Positions 51,423-61,196 of a stretch of 64,000 nucleotides of DNA are shown here, piece after piece (position 1 is the first letter of the stretch; every line of letters starts with the position of its first letter). The position numbers and the translations under genes are program-made. The notes under the pieces were generated by a model that worked only from the letters and a program-made list of their open reading frames with translations, searched no databases and was not told where the DNA came from. The stretch lies in contig NZ_VAWG01000006.1 of assembly GCF_005869875.1 (NCBI RefSeq), positions 124,001 to 188,000 on the forward strand, read 5' to 3'. This DNA is from Paenibacillus pinistramenti (lineage in GTDB: Bacteria; Bacillota; Bacilli; Paenibacillales; Paenibacillaceae).

Positions 51423-53168
51423 TCAGAGGCTGGCACCTATTTCTGTCATGGCATTGCGCCAGCCGCCGGACGCCGTAATATTTACCCCGCCTGCGGCCGC
51501 ATAGCCTTCGCAGATGAACCCGGGGACGATGCGTCCGTCGCTGAGCTCGATTTTGCCAATGCCCAGCGGGCCCGGAATGGCGGCTGTAAAGAGGCCAAAA
51601 GAAGCGGCCGGCATCCGCCACAGCTCGACGGCAATGGAGGCGCCTCCCTCCTGCACCCGGATCAGTCCCGGCTTGGGAGGAACCGTCGCCAGCTTATACA
51701 GCTCGTAAACGGGAGAGGTCTGCGCCTCTTCGAGGAAGACGGCTCCCAGCCCGGTCATCTGCGGCTCCAGGGCAAACCCTCTCATATGCAGGCCGCAGAC
51801 CGCAACGGTAACGGACGCCGTCCGGCTAACCAGGAAGGAAGCTGCCGCCGTCATGTTCGCTTCTTCCTCCGGCAGCGTGAACAGCGTAACCCCGAACGGC
51901 AGCTGCGGCCCGGCCTCCACGGCCGGCACGGCAACCGCACTCAAGTCCAGCAGGTTGCAGTGATTCGTATACAGGCCCATCAGGCTGTTCGTGCGGACCG
52001 GGTCCGAAATGACCTCCTCCCGCGTCCAGGTTCCGCCGCAGGTCGGCAGCACGAGGACGGCGCCGCGCAGCGCCCTGGCGGTGATCCGTTTAATCTCGGA
52101 CAGCCGGTGCTGGGCCTGAAAGAGAGCCGCGGCGCTGAATTCCGCCTTCGCTCCGGAGCGCAGAATCGTCTCCGTGACCGGGAACACCTCCCCCGGATGC
52201 TCTTTCACAAATGCGCCAAGATCGGACCAGCGCTCCGCGACGAGCGGCCCTTCATACAACAGGGCCGCCGCCTCCTGCAGCAGGCTGACGTCCATCTCCT
52301 CCACCGCCACTCCGGACTGGCGGATCAGGACCTGCGTCTGCTCCCACGCCTGCTCATATTCGCGGGCGAACGGGCCGAAGAACTGCAGCGGCCCTTTGGG
52401 CAGCAGCCACACCTTCGGCAGAACCGGACGCCCGAGCGGCCGGCCGGCGGAGAACGGATCGTCCTCCGCCAGACCGCGGAGGACGCTGTCGGCCGCAGCT
52501 GCGTCTTCTACGCTGTGTGCGAACACGTTCACACAGTCGATGCTGCGGCAGGCGGGCACGACCCCGCTGAGCGGCCACGCCCCGACGGCCGGCTTATAGC
52601 CGACAAGCCGGTTCAGCGCGGCCGGCACGCGGCCGGAGCCGGCGGTGTCCGTGCCCAGCGAGAAGGCCGCCTGGCCGCGGGCGACCGACACGGCGGAGCC
52701 CGAGCTGGAGCCGCCGCTGATCAGCTCGGGACGCAGCGAGTTATGCGTGCCGCCGTAAGGGCTGCGGGTGCCGACCAGGCCGGTGGCGAACTGGTCGAGG
52801 TTGGTTTTGCCGACCGGAATGGCACCTGCTGCCGCCAGCCGCTCGACTACGCCGGCATGCTCCTCCGGGGTGAACGCATAGGCCGGGCAGCCGGCCGTAA
52901 CCGGCCAGCCCGCCACCGCGATGTTGTCCTTGACCGCAAAGGGAATCCCCCACAGGGGGCTCACGACCGGGTCAAGCTGGCTCAAGCGGTCAAGATACGG
53001 CTCGATGCGCTCAAGCGCGGGCGGCAGAATCCAAATGTTCATCTCCCGGTCGCGTTCGGCCCGCCGGATAATGGCTTCAATCACCTCCCGAGGTGTAAAA
53101 GCTTTGGACAGATAGCCCTGGCGCAGGGAAGAAAAAGTCAATTCAACAGGTACGGCGTTCACGGACAT
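51423..53168 (-). CDS. atzF: allophanate hydrolase
   Basis: A 581-aa amidase-signature enzyme hydrolysing allophanate to ammonia and CO2. The Ser-cisSer-Lys triad is visible: Lys80 in FAVKDNIAVAG, Ser154 in SGGSSSGSAV and Ser178 in GTDTAGSGRVP. The C-terminal 120 residues or so form the extra domain typical of AtzF/DUR1,2 allophanate hydrolases (VCGLHMRGFALEPQMTGLGA). The ATG overlaps the carboxylase stop by one base (TGATG). In this operon it performs the last step from guanidine: the allophanate made by the DUF1989 deiminase proteins. Confidence 0.95.
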   Translation of the reverse strand: MSVNAVPVELTFSSLRQGYLSKAFTPREVIEAIIRRAERDREMNIWILPPALERIEPYLDRLSQLDPVVSPLWGIPFAVKDNIAVAGWPVTAGCPAYAFTPEEHAGVVERLAAAGAIPVGKTNLDQFATGLVGTRSPYGGTHNSLRPELISGGSSSGSAVSVARGQAAFSLGTDTAGSGRVPAALNRLVGYKPAVGAWPLSGVVPACRSIDCVNVFAHSVEDAAAADSVLRGLAEDDPFSAGRPLGRPVLPKVWLLPKGPLQFFGPFAREYEQAWEQTQVLIRQSGVAVEEMDVSLLQEAAALLYEGPLVAERWSDLGAFVKEHPGEVFPVTETILRSGAKAEFSAAALFQAQHRLSEIKRITARALRGAVLVLPTCGGTWTREEVISDPVRTNSLMGLYTNHCNLLDLSAVAVPAVEAGPQLPFGVTLFTLPEEEANMTAAASFLVSRTASVTVAVCGLHMRGFALEPQMTGLGAVFLEEAQTSPVYELYKLATVPPKPGLIRVQEGGASIAVELWRMPAASFGLFTAAIPGPLGIGKIELSDGRIVPGFICEGYAAAGGVNITASGGWRNAMTEIGASL

Positions 53169-56100
53169 CAGACAACCGCCTCCTTCTCTACCGGATATAA
53201 GGCGACAATGCAGTCGCCGGCTCTTACTTCGTCTCCCGCGGATACATATACGGAAGCCACGACACCGTCGAATGGAGCCTGCTGATGGAACTCCATTTTC
53301 ATACTTTCTTCTATTAAAAGGGTATCGCCCTTGCGCACCTCATCCCCGGCGGAGACGAGCACCTTCCACACGCTGCCGGACATCGAGCTGTTCACTCCCG
53401 AGCTGCCCTCCGGCAGGCTCTCCTGCTCATGCGCGGACGCAGCCTCAGGCTCTGACACGTATTCGGCGATGCCGAGCTCCTTCCAATAATTGCGCTCCTG
53501 CTGGAATGCGGCCTGCTGCTTGGTGCGAAACACCGAGGCTTCTTCCCCGATCTCCGCCAGCCAGTTCAGGTAATCGCCGAGACGGAAGGTCGTCTCCTCC
53601 ACCTCCAGCGTAAAGCGGCCGCGCGGGAAGTCCTCCCGCATCTGCAGCAGCTCCTCCTCGGACACCGGATAGAACTGGATCTGGTCGAAGAAGCGCAGCA
53701 GCCAGGGTTTGCCCTGCTCAAAATTGGCGGTTTCATAATGCTTGTTCCACATCTGCACGGTGCGGCCGACAAACTGGTAGCCACCCGGGCCCTCCATGCC
53801 GTAGACGCACATGTAGGCGCCGCCGATGCCGACGGCATTTTCCGGTGTCCAGGTCCGGGCCGGGTTGTATTTGGTCGTGACCAGCCGGTGGCGCGGATCA
53901 AGCGGCACGGCAACCGGCGCTCCAAGATACACATCGCCGAGACCCATGACGAGATAGGAGGCGTTAAACACAACCTCCGCCACCTCCTCCAGCGAGCCCA
54001 GCCCGTTCATCCGGCGGATAAATTCCAGATTGCTCGGACACCACGGAGCGTCCGGGCGCACATTTTGCTGGTAGCGTTCGATGGCAAGCCGCGTAGCCGG
54101 ATCATCCCAGGACAAAGGCAGTCTGACGATCCGGGACGGAACCTCAATCGAATCCAGCGGCGGCAGCGCCTCGTCAATCTCCAGGACAGCCGCTGCGGCT
54201 TCCTTGACCGTCATTCTGGACGCGTCCAGATGAATCTGCAGGGAGCGGATCCCCGGCGTCATTTCCATATAAGGAATGCGCCCGCTGTCTTTAATCGCCT
54301 GCATCAGCATGTACACCTGGAAGCGGTACAGCAGATCCAGCTCACGCTCGCCGTATTCGACGAGCAGGTTCTCATCCCCGGAGCAGCGGACCGCGATTGG
54401 AAAACGGCGCCCCGCCTCCTCATAAGCGAGAAGCGGCATATACTCTCCGCTAGATACCGGCGGGAGCTCCGGCAGCTCCGACTGGCCGGCGAGGCTGGCC
54501 AGATACTGCTCCTGCTCCCGGCGCAGCTGCTCCGCCTCCTCCACCGTGATCAGCTGAAACCGGACGGTATCGCCGGGATGCAGCTGGCCGATCTTCCACA
54601 GCTCAGCCGTCGCTGTCGTCACCGGACAGACAAAGCCGCCGAGGCTCGGGCCGTCCGGGCCCAGCAGAATCGGCATGTCGCCGGTCAAATCAAGCGCGCC
54701 TATAGCATAGGCGTTGTCATGGATGTTGGACGGGTGAAGACCGGCATCACCGCCGTCCTCCCGCGCCCACAGCGGAGCAGGCCCGATCAGCCGCACGCCG
54801 GTGCGCGAGCTGTTGAAGTGCACCTCCCACGCCGTCTCTGTCAGCTGGTCCAGATAATCTGGCAGCAGATATTCGGCCGTACAGTGCGGGCCCGGGATGA
54901 CACCGATCGTCCATTCCCGGCCATAGGCCGGTCTGGACTCCGCCCGCAGCGCTGGAAGCAGCGCCGGATGCAGGGCGGCATTTCCGCCGCCTCCGTTCCC
55001 GTTCGTACCTCCGCCTGCGTCCGTGCCTGCGCCCGCGCTGTGCTCCCTGCGGTTGACCCCGAGCACAGCTCCGGCGCGGAGCGCGCTGCCGGAATGCCCG
55101 CCGAAGCCGCCGAGCGTAAACGTGGCGGCGCTGCCGAGCGTCTGCGGCATATCCAGGCCGCCCGCAACGAGCAGATAGGTCCGCATGCCATGCTTGGCTT
55201 CCCCGAGCGTCAGCGTCGAGCCCGCCTTAACGGACAGCGGCGCGTACATCAGCACCCGTTCGCCGTCCAGCTCGGCTTCCATATCCGCGCCCGTCAGGCA
55301 GATGACCATGTCATCCCTGAACCGGTAGGCGCCGCCGCGCAGCGTCATCTCCAGGCCGGCCGCGCTGTCCTCGTTGCCGAGCAGACGGTTGCCGGTGCGG
55401 AAGGCCAGCCGGTCCATCGGGCCGGACGGCGGAACACCGATGTCCCAATAGCCGATCCGGCCGGGATCGTCCTGAACCGTCGTCTGGACACCGCCGTCCA
55501 GCACCTCAATGGCATGCTCGGCCGGCGTGAACCCGTTCAGCATGTGCGTATAGACCTGCCCCTCCCGAAATGCAGGCGTCTGCAAAAAAGCTTCTATATA
55601 AGCTTTGTTCGTCGTCAGCCCGTAGACGCGCAGCTCTCCCAGCGCTTTGGTCATGGCTGTTATCGCCTCTTCGCGGTCAGGCGCATGAACAATCAGCTTG
55701 GCGAGCATCGGATCATACAGCGTGGTCACCTGCACGCCCTTCTGAATCCAGGTTTCAACCCGCGTATCCTGCGGCCATACGATCTGATCGATCATGCCGT
55801 CGCTCGGCCGGAATCCGTTGACCGCATCCTCGGCATAGAGCCGCACCTGCAGGCTGTGCCCCTGCGGGCGGCCTTTCAATTCATCCAGATTCCGCAGCTC
55901 TCCCGCCGCTTCACGCACCATCCATTCCACCAGGTCAATGCCGAGCACCTCCTCGGTCACCCCGTGCTCCACCTGAAGGCGGGTATTCACCTCCAGAAAA
56001 TAATACTTCTCCTCCTCCGGATCGTAGAGGAATTCTACCGTTCCGGCGCTACGGTAGCCGGCGGCAAGTGCCAGCTGCCGGGCGTCCTCATGCATTCGGC

Positions 56101-56854
56101 TGCGGACCTCTGCCGGGAACAGCGGCGCCGGCGTTTCTTCAATAATCTTCTGGTTCCGCCGCTGGACGGAGCAGTCCCGCTCGCCGAGCGCGGCCGCCTC
56201 TCCATAGGCGTTGCCGAAGATCTGCACTTCGACGTGGCGGGCGCGGCCCACGTATTTCTCCAGGAACACGCCGCCGTCATTAAAGTTGGCAAGTGCAAGC
56301 CGGGTGACGGAGCCGAATGCTTCGCGCAGAGCGTCTGCATCCTGGCAGATCCGCATGCCGATTCCGCCCCCGCCGGCCGTACTCTTCAGAATGACCGGAT
56401 AACCGATCGCTGCAGCGGCCTGAACCGCTTCCTCGACTGAGGTAATGAGCTCCGTTCCAGGCAGCAGCGGGACGCCGGCCGCCTGCGCCATTGAGCGGGC
56501 CGTATGTTTAAGGCCGAACATCTCGATGTGCTCCGGGGACGGGCCGATAAAGGTAATGCCGTGTTCGGCGCACGCTTTGGCAAATTCGGCATTTTCACTC
56601 AGAAAGCCATAGCCGGGATGGATTGCGTCCGCCCCCGTTTCAATCGCCGTGCGCAGAATCAGCGCTGCATTCACATAGCTTTCTTTAGCCGGGCCTTCTC
56701 CAATCTGCACCGCTTCATCCGCCTGCGCCACATGGAGGCTGTCCTGATCCGCTTTGGTGTATACGGCGACGGAAGCGATGCCCATCCTGCGCAGGGTACG
56801 TTCGATGCGGACAGCGATGGCGCCGCGGTTGGCAATCAGAATCTTCTTAAACAT
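53168..56854 (-). CDS. uca: urea carboxylase-family enzyme, probably guanidine carboxylase
   Basis: A 1228-aa biotin enzyme. Residues 1-450 are biotin carboxylase ([47 protein letters not shown]). The middle holds the two KipA/KipI-like carboxyltransferase domains ([34 protein letters not shown]). The C-terminus is the biotinyl carrier with ESMKMEF. A Gly/Asn/Thr-rich insert near residue 620-640 is a lineage-specific low-complexity loop. A guanidine-I riboswitch and two DUF1989 genes upstream mark it as the guanidine-specific form, making carboxyguanidine with ATP and bicarbonate. The start is the ATG at 56854 (GGGGAG upstream), overlapping the preceding gene by 8 bases. Confidence 0.93.
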   Translation of the reverse strand: MFKKILIANRGAIAVRIERTLRRMGIASVAVYTKADQDSLHVAQADEAVQIGEGPAKESYVNAALILRTAIETGADAIHPGYGFLSENAEFAKACAEHGITFIGPSPEHIEMFGLKHTARSMAQAAGVPLLPGTELITSVEEAVQAAAAIGYPVILKSTAGGGGIGMRICQDADALREAFGSVTRLALANFNDGGVFLEKYVGRARHVEVQIFGNAYGEAAALGERDCSVQRRNQKIIEETPAPLFPAEVRSRMHEDARQLALAAGYRSAGTVEFLYDPEEEKYYFLEVNTRLQVEHGVTEEVLGIDLVEWMVREAAGELRNLDELKGRPQGHSLQVRLYAEDAVNGFRPSDGMIDQIVWPQDTRVETWIQKGVQVTTLYDPMLAKLIVHAPDREEAITAMTKALGELRVYGLTTNKAYIEAFLQTPAFREGQVYTHMLNGFTPAEHAIEVLDGGVQTTVQDDPGRIGYWDIGVPPSGPMDRLAFRTGNRLLGNEDSAAGLEMTLRGGAYRFRDDMVICLTGADMEAELDGERVLMYAPLSVKAGSTLTLGEAKHGMRTYLLVAGGLDMPQTLGSAATFTLGGFGGHSGSALRAGAVLGVNRREHSAGAGTDAGGGTNGNGGGGNAALHPALLPALRAESRPAYGREWTIGVIPGPHCTAEYLLPDYLDQLTETAWEVHFNSSRTGVRLIGPAPLWAREDGGDAGLHPSNIHDNAYAIGALDLTGDMPILLGPDGPSLGGFVCPVTTATAELWKIGQLHPGDTVRFQLITVEEAEQLRREQEQYLASLAGQSELPELPPVSSGEYMPLLAYEEAGRRFPIAVRCSGDENLLVEYGERELDLLYRFQVYMLMQAIKDSGRIPYMEMTPGIRSLQIHLDASRMTVKEAAAAVLEIDEALPPLDSIEVPSRIVRLPLSWDDPATRLAIERYQQNVRPDAPWCPSNLEFIRRMNGLGSLEEVAEVVFNASYLVMGLGDVYLGAPVAVPLDPRHRLVTTKYNPARTWTPENAVGIGGAYMCVYGMEGPGGYQFVGRTVQMWNKHYETANFEQGKPWLLRFFDQIQFYPVSEEELLQMREDFPRGRFTLEVEETTFRLGDYLNWLAEIGEEASVFRTKQQAAFQQERNYWKELGIAEYVSEPEAASAHEQESLPEGSSGVNSSMSGSVWKVLVSAGDEVRKGDTLLIEESMKMEFHQQAPFDGVVASVYVSAGDEVRAGDCIVALYPVEKEAVV

Positions 56855-57515
56855 GGGCCTCACTCCCCTCTCCATTCCAGATCAAGACTCTTGCGGGTGT
56901 CGGATTATAGCCGTTGCAGGGATTGTTAAGCTGCGGACAGTTGCTGATCAGCACGGTAACCGGAGCGAGAGCGGTCAGCTCCACATACCGGCCGGGGCCG
57001 GAGATGCCGTCCGCAAAGGTCAGTCCTCCTTCCGGCGTAACCGGCACATTCATAAAGAAATTGACATTCGGGGCCAGGTCGCGTTTGGTGAATTCACTCC
57101 GCCCGGACAGCATCCGCATGAACGTATCCCGGCAGCTGTGCATCGGCAGCGTATCATGCGAATACCGGACCGTATTGCTCTGGGCCGAGCAGGCCCCGCC
57201 GATCGTATCATGGCGTCCGCAAGTATCGGCTGTAATCTTCAGCAGTTCGCGCCCGGATTCAGCAACCAGCACGGAGCCTGTCGTTAAATACAGGCTGCGC
57301 TGCCGGGTAATGGTGCCTACTGCGCTGTAATGGTCAGCCGGGTCTTCGGCAGAGTAGAACAGCGTATCCACCGCCTGGTTTCCTTCTACATCGACGATCC
57401 GGAGCACCTGGCCGGGCAGCAGATCGTGCATCCAGCCGTCTCCCGCCGGAATCGTCTTATCGTAAACAGCCTCTGTCAGGCTGCGTTCACTGCTTACAGG
57501 TTGGAAGATCGTCAT
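56847..57515 (-). CDS. DUF1989 urea amidolyase-associated protein 2 (carboxyguanidine deiminase subunit)
   Basis: A 222-aa DUF1989 protein of the UAAP2 type. It shows [20 protein letters not shown], the Cys/His metal-type residues in [12 protein letters not shown] and [20 protein letters not shown] and the C-terminal signature [14 protein letters not shown]. Together with the other DUF1989 gene it forms, by published work on guanidine-I operons, a heteromeric carboxyguanidine deiminase giving allophanate and ammonia. The ATG follows the UAAP1 stop as TGAGATG and the stop overlaps the carboxylase start, so all are translationally coupled. Assignment of subunit names (CgdA or CgdB) is not attempted. 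Confidence 0.9.
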   Translation of the reverse strand: MTIFQPVSSERSLTEAVYDKTIPAGDGWMHDLLPGQVLRIVDVEGNQAVDTLFYSAEDPADHYSAVGTITRQRSLYLTTGSVLVAESGRELLKITADTCGRHDTIGGACSAQSNTVRYSHDTLPMHSCRDTFMRMLSGRSEFTKRDLAPNVNFFMNVPVTPEGGLTFADGISGPGRYVELTALAPVTVLISNCPQLNNPCNGYNPTPARVLIWNGEGSEAHV

Positions 57516-57516
57516 C

Positions 57517-58239
57517 TCAGTAAGCCCCTTTCAGGAGCGCGTTCGCGTTCCAGGTATTTTCAAATGCGCGCCGGTTCTCGCCGCAGTGATTCACACAAAG
57601 ATCGTCCTCCAGCAAAGGCGCCGCATCGGTTATCGTGATATGAACCGGAGCCTCCGGATACTGATCCGACGGGTCAAGCGGATTCGGTGTATTAGAGAAG
57701 ATAACCAGCAGATCCATCTCCGTCCGCAGCGTAACCGTCCGTTCAGCGGCGGGCTGTTCCTCATACCGCAGGGTTCCGTCCAGCTCACACACCACCTTGG
57801 AGAACAAATTCACGGGCGGAATCAAATCCCTGGCCGTCAGGTTATGGCGGAACAGCTCTACCGTGAGATTCTCTTCCCCGCTCCGGTACCACCCGTTTCT
57901 CTCCGTCTGATAATGCGTCAGCCCGTATTTCTCATCCGTACCCTGTCTGGTGGTATAGCCTGAAAGAGGGTCATGCCAGCCCGCCGTATCTCCGGTAATG
58001 GAGGCCAGCACCCGCCCCTGGTCGCTCATCAGCACATGGCCTGCGGTTAACATCGCGGTGTGCTGCGCTTTAAGGGTATCCGGCATGTTGTAACGCTCTG
58101 AAGGAAACGGCGAGCTGTAGAGCAGGCAGGCCAGATTGGCCCGTTCCCCGGCTGCGGTTATCTGAATCTGCTTGCCTCTGCTTACATGCGCGGACCATTT
58201 GCCGCCCGCTGGAATGGTAATGGTGAAAGGTGCTGTCAT
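57517..58239 (-). CDS. DUF1989 urea amidolyase-associated protein 1 (carboxyguanidine deiminase subunit)
   Basis: A 240-aa DUF1989 protein of the UAAP1 type. It shows [71 protein letters not shown] and a C-terminus rich in potential ligands ([18 protein letters not shown]). It is the first gene after the riboswitch; GGGGAGG lies 7 bases before the ATG. It is the partner of the UAAP2 gene in carboxyguanidine deimination. The old name 'urea amidolyase-associated' reflects the former belief that the carboxylase acts on urea. Confidence 0.9.
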   Translation of the reverse strand: MTAPFTITIPAGGKWSAHVSRGKQIQITAAGERANLACLLYSSPFPSERYNMPDTLKAQHTAMLTAGHVLMSDQGRVLASITGDTAGWHDPLSGYTTRQGTDEKYGLTHYQTERNGWYRSGEENLTVELFRHNLTARDLIPPVNLFSKVVCELDGTLRYEEQPAAERTVTLRTEMDLLVIFSNTPNPLDPSDQYPEAPVHITITDAAPLLEDDLCVNHCGENRRAFENTWNANALLKGAY

Positions 58240-58257
58240 GGTAGTGCCTCCCCGTAT

Positions 58258-58322
58258 ATAAAAATATAAAAGCCCGGGAGAACGTCAAAAGGATACCTTT
58301 TGAATCATTCTCCCGGGCTTTT
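58258..58322 (-). terminator. riboswitch-controlled terminator
   Basis: Minus strand arms AAAAGCCCGGGAGAA and its 15-base complement, with an inner CAAAAGG / CCTTTTG helix, then ATATTTTTAT. The 5' arm is the 3' conserved part of the guanidine aptamer, so ligand binding and termination exclude each other. Confidence 0.93.
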
Positions 58323-58406
58323 ATCCCGCCGTGTACACCGGCCTCAGGGCCGATGCGTCTTCTCTCGGACCAGCCGGCCGCCTGAAGCAGCCCGGAACCC
58401 TAGAAA
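58307..58406 (-). promoter_or_regulatory. guanidine-I (ykkC) riboswitch aptamer
   Basis: On the minus strand, in order: CTAGGGTTCCG, a GC hairpin, CTGGTCCGAGAG, a second hairpin, ACACGGC, then GGGATAAAAGCCCGGGAGA. These are the conserved blocks of the ykkC class that binds guanidinium. Located 70-170 bases before the first DUF1989 gene and fused to a terminator, it is predicted to be an ON switch: guanidine prevents termination and turns the degradation operon on. Confidence 0.95.
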
Positions 58407-58433
58407 ACATTGTTATTCAGTTTCGGCCTTTCA

Positions 58434-58450
58434 TGTAATGTATGCTAACA
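58434..58450. promoter_or_regulatory. GlnR/TnrA box at the guanidine operon promoter
   Basis: TGTTA-GCATACA-TTACA (minus strand), a perfect match to TGTNA-N7-TNACA. An extended -10 candidate (TG-T-TAGCAT) lies within it, with TTGTAC 18 bases upstream, just before the riboswitch. It suggests nitrogen control by GlnR or TnrA. Confidence 0.7.
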
Positions 58451-58613
58451 CAAAGGCCTGAATCCGTACAATTAAAAAGTGTGTAGAACCTAATAAAAAT
58501 TATTTTTCATGGAAAATTATACGAATTTAAGCGCATTTTTCAGCAAAGACGAACATTCGATCTTATATTTTCTGAAAATTAGTACTTGTTTTTTTGCCGC
58601 TTTACTGCAACAA

Positions 58614-58630
58614 TGTTAGATCATATGACA
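58614..58630. promoter_or_regulatory. GlnR/TnrA box upstream of the APC permease
   Basis: TGTTA-GATCATA-TGACA, a second perfect TGTNA-N7-TNACA site, 50 bases before the permease ATG and 180 bases from the first box. Confidence 0.7.
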
Positions 58631-58680
58631 CGAACAAATCCGGTCCTGCCTCTCAGGATCAAAATAAGGGGGAACAAGTG

Positions 58681-60021
58681 ATGTCAAAACCCGTTACTTT
58701 AAAGCGCAATCTTTCGATTTCACACGTCGTAACGATGGGGCTCGCCTGGATGTCGCCAATGATCTTCTTCACCAGCTTTGGCGTACTTTCGGAGGGTTCG
58801 GGAGGGATGATGCTCGCTGCGTATGTGCTGGCCTTTATCGCTATTGTATTTACGGCAGCCAGCTACGGCCAGATGGCCAAGGCTTTTCCGGTATCGGGCT
58901 CCGCTTATACGTATGTGACCAAGTCCATGAATCCTTTTACCGGATTTCTGGTCGGCTGGGCCATTCTGCTTGACTATCTGTTCTCCTGTATTGTGGCGGT
59001 TCTCATGTTCGGGATTAACCTGAATGCGCAGTTTCCGTCCGTGCCTTCCTTTGTCTGGATTCTGGCTCTAACGTTAGTGATCATGGTTGTGAACATTATC
59101 GGCATTAAATCGTCGGCCAACTTGAACAAGGTGTTTGTCATCATGCAGGTGCTGTTTATTGCCGGCTTCTGCGGGATGATCGTGTACAAAGCAATGGAAA
59201 ATGGCTTAACCGCAGGGTTCAACCCGCTGCCTGCTTCGCATGGCGTATCCTTCTCCACTATTCTTGCCGGCGCTTCGCTCGTCTGCTTCTCCTTCCTCGG
59301 GTTTGATTCCGTGACCACTATGGCTGAGGAAACCAAAGAGCCAAAGAAGACGATCCCCCGGGCCATTATGGCCATTGTCCTCATCGCCGGAGTGCTGTAT
59401 TTTGTGACCGCCTACCTCATTCAGCAAATGTATCCTTCTTTCACCTTCAGCAATGCCGATTCTGCGGGTTTTGAGCTCATGCAGACCATTGGCGGAAGCG
59501 GGCTCGCCTCGATTTACACGTTTGTGGTGATCTTCGCTGTCCTGTCCCAGGGCATGTCCTCCATGACCACCGTATCCCGCCTCCTGTTCGTAATGGGCCG
59601 GAGCTCTATTCTGCCCGCAAAAACCTTCGGTTCCATCCATCCCAAATTCCGCACACCGGTATTTAACATCGTCCTTGTAAGCATCATCTCACTCGCTGCC
59701 TTGTTCATGAGCCTGGATACCGCCATCAAGTTTGTCAGCTTTGGCGCTCTGACCGCTTTTCTGTTCGTGAACATCGCCGTTATCTTCCACTACATCATCC
59801 GCGGGAAGCAGCGCGCTCCCAAAGATCTGCTTGTGCGCCTGGTTTGTCCGCTGATCGGCGCGCTCTTCATCCTGTACCTGGTTACCCTGCTGGATGTCGA
59901 TTCGCTCGTGCTGGGATTCAGCTGGCTCATCCTCGGCTCCCTGTACTACGCAGCCACGCGGATCAAGCGGAAGGATTCCGCTGTATCCGTTCCGATTGCC
60001 GACGCCGAAGGCGTCGTGTAA
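58681..60021 (+). CDS. APC family permease
   Basis: A 446-aa amino acid-polyamine-organocation transporter with about twelve membrane helices. Typical parts are SHVVTMGLAWMSPMIFFTSF, FPVSGSAYTYVTKSMNPFTG, LVCFSFLGFDSVTTMAEETK and QGMSSMTTVSRLLFVMGR. The ATG at 58681 has AAGGGGG 8 bases upstream; the open frame reaches back to 58594 without a ribosome site. Divergent from the riboswitch operon and preceded by its own GlnR/TnrA box, it is a good candidate for uptake of a cationic nitrogen compound such as guanidine, but the substrate is inferred only from position. Confidence 0.9.
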   Translation: MSKPVTLKRNLSISHVVTMGLAWMSPMIFFTSFGVLSEGSGGMMLAAYVLAFIAIVFTAASYGQMAKAFPVSGSAYTYVTKSMNPFTGFLVGWAILLDYLFSCIVAVLMFGINLNAQFPSVPSFVWILALTLVIMVVNIIGIKSSANLNKVFVIMQVLFIAGFCGMIVYKAMENGLTAGFNPLPASHGVSFSTILAGASLVCFSFLGFDSVTTMAEETKEPKKTIPRAIMAIVLIAGVLYFVTAYLIQQMYPSFTFSNADSAGFELMQTIGGSGLASIYTFVVIFAVLSQGMSSMTTVSRLLFVMGRSSILPAKTFGSIHPKFRTPVFNIVLVSIISLAALFMSLDTAIKFVSFGALTAFLFVNIAVIFHYIIRGKQRAPKDLLVRLVCPLIGALFILYLVTLLDVDSLVLGFSWLILGSLYYAATRIKRKDSAVSVPIADAEGVV

Positions 60022-60057
60022 ACCAGCCGCACACCAGTCACTCCACTCCCTTGAAAA

Positions 60058-60090
60058 AAAGAGCGGCCCCGCGCATGGGTGCCGCTCTTT
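60058..60090 (+). terminator. terminator-like hairpin after APC permease
   Basis: AAAGAGCGGC / GCCGCTCTTT, 10-bp stem with 13-base loop, weak T-tract (GCTTT). 37 bases after the permease stop. Confidence 0.6.
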
Positions 60091-60145
60091 GCTTTGACAT
60101 GGAATGCCTCTCTTTGCTTTGGTATGGGTGCCGCTCTTTGCTTGG
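60075..60145. repeat. degenerate repeat of the terminator 3' arm
   Basis: ATGGGTGCCGCTCTTTGCTT occurs at 60075 and 60124, with a diverged copy (AATGCCTCTCTTTGCTTTGG) between. The rest of the 60022-60368 spacer shows no gene; a loose AAAGGAC / GTCCTTT pair lies near 60179-60226. Confidence 0.7.
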
Positions 60146-60368
60146 ATTAATTTGGGCGAACCGCCGCTTACTGAGCCTAAAGGACTCCGCCTAAATTCAC
60201 TCCGGAAAAATACGCCGTGTCCTTTGGCTGGGGCCTTTTTCCCAAAATAAGAATTTCTATCAAATTTAAGTTATTCTGTCTCAAGATTCGACACCTTTCC
60301 TCTCCCCGGGCTGGTAAACTGCACATGAATATGGCAGTCTTCAGGCAGCCATCCAAGGAGGAGAAGAG

Positions 60369-61043
60369 ATGAAGAAGCTTACCGCAGCGGCAGCAATCGG
60401 ATTAGGAATGGCCGCCTGTCTGGGAACCGGCGTCTATGCCGGCTCTAACCTGACAGAAATCAAGGCTTATTTGAACGGAAACATTCAAATCAAGTACAAC
60501 GGCAACCCCGTTCAGCTCCTGAATGATCAGGGCCAGGTCCAGCTTCCGATTACATACAACGGTACGACCTATCTCCCGATCAAGGCGGTCTCCACGATTC
60601 TGAAGACGGCTGTTTCCTACGAGCCGCAGACCAACACCGTATTTCTTGGCGAGAAGCTGGAGGGCGTATCCATCGCCAAAGGATTTTCCAGTGACTGGCA
60701 CACTCAGGATCCTCAGGTCACCGTCTACCAGGGCAAAGATTACAAGGACGTCTTCTTCAATAACTATGCATCCACACGTTCAGCCGGTTTTATCCTGGAA
60801 CCAGAAGGCAAATATCAGAAGCTGGAGCTGCAAATGGCTGCCATTGGCGCCGACATCAGCGAGGTTACCATCAAAGACACAGATACGGACGTCGTCCTCA
60901 AGAAGGTCCCGCTGCCTGTCAGCGACGGGTTAAAGACGGTCGAGGTTAATATCGCCGGCTCCAAGAACCTGTATGTTTCGGTTGTGAGAATTGAGGAGAA
61001 CGGCAGCTGGTTTGTTCCGCTGACTACTTCGTATTACAAGTAA
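60369..61043 (+). CDS. secreted copper-amine-oxidase-N / stalk-domain protein
   Basis: A 224-aa exported protein. It has a Sec signal (MKKLTAAAAIGLGMAACLGT, cleavage after VYA-G). Residues 30-95 form a stalk domain of the 'copper amine oxidase N-terminal' type (LNGNIQIKYNGNPVQLLNDQ, TYLPIKAVSTILKTAVSYEP). The C-terminal 110 residues form a beta-rich domain resembling NPCBM-like carbohydrate or surface modules (DVFFNNYASTRSAGFILEPE, KTVEVNIAGSKNLYVSVVRI). A cell-surface structural or binding role is likely. AAGGAGGAG lies 6 bases before the ATG. It ends in a run of 9-bp repeats and a strong terminator. Confidence 0.85.
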   Translation: MKKLTAAAAIGLGMAACLGTGVYAGSNLTEIKAYLNGNIQIKYNGNPVQLLNDQGQVQLPITYNGTTYLPIKAVSTILKTAVSYEPQTNTVFLGEKLEGVSIAKGFSSDWHTQDPQVTVYQGKDYKDVFFNNYASTRSAGFILEPEGKYQKLELQMAAIGADISEVTIKDTDTDVVLKKVPLPVSDGLKTVEVNIAGSKNLYVSVVRIEENGSWFVPLTTSYYK

Positions 61044-61070
61044 TACAAGTAGTACAAGTAGTACAAGTAA
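61035..61070. repeat. 9-bp tandem repeat across a stop codon
   Basis: TACAAGTAA, TACAAGTAG, TACAAGTAG, TACAAGTAA: each unit encodes Tyr-Lys-stop, so the natural stop codon is present four times in tandem at the end of the stalk-domain gene. Confidence 0.9.
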
Positions 61071-61132
61071 AAGGAACCTGATCCATTCCATTTCAGCATT
61101 GTATCAGGCACCCTGCACTATCTCGCAATGCC

Positions 61133-61165
61133 AAATGCCCCTTTTGTCACAAAAGGGGCATTTTT
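61133..61165. terminator. terminator between stalk-domain gene and alpha-galactosidase
   Basis: Perfect 14-bp stem AAATGCCCCTTTTG / CAAAAGGGGCATTT with a 3-base loop and TTTTT on the plus strand; it sits between convergent genes. Confidence 0.92.
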
Positions 61166-61196
61166 ATCATGGATGAATGTTCATTCTCTATTCTTT

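Noticed and set aside
53738..56440. A 900-codon open frame on the plus strand
   Set aside because: It runs antisense to the carboxylase gene, which has clear biotin-enzyme motifs. Long antisense frames are common in GC-rich coding DNA; no ribosome site or family motif.
51423..58239. Plain urea amidolyase operon
   Set aside because: The upstream guanidine-I riboswitch and paired DUF1989 genes point to guanidine instead; no urea-specific transporter is seen.
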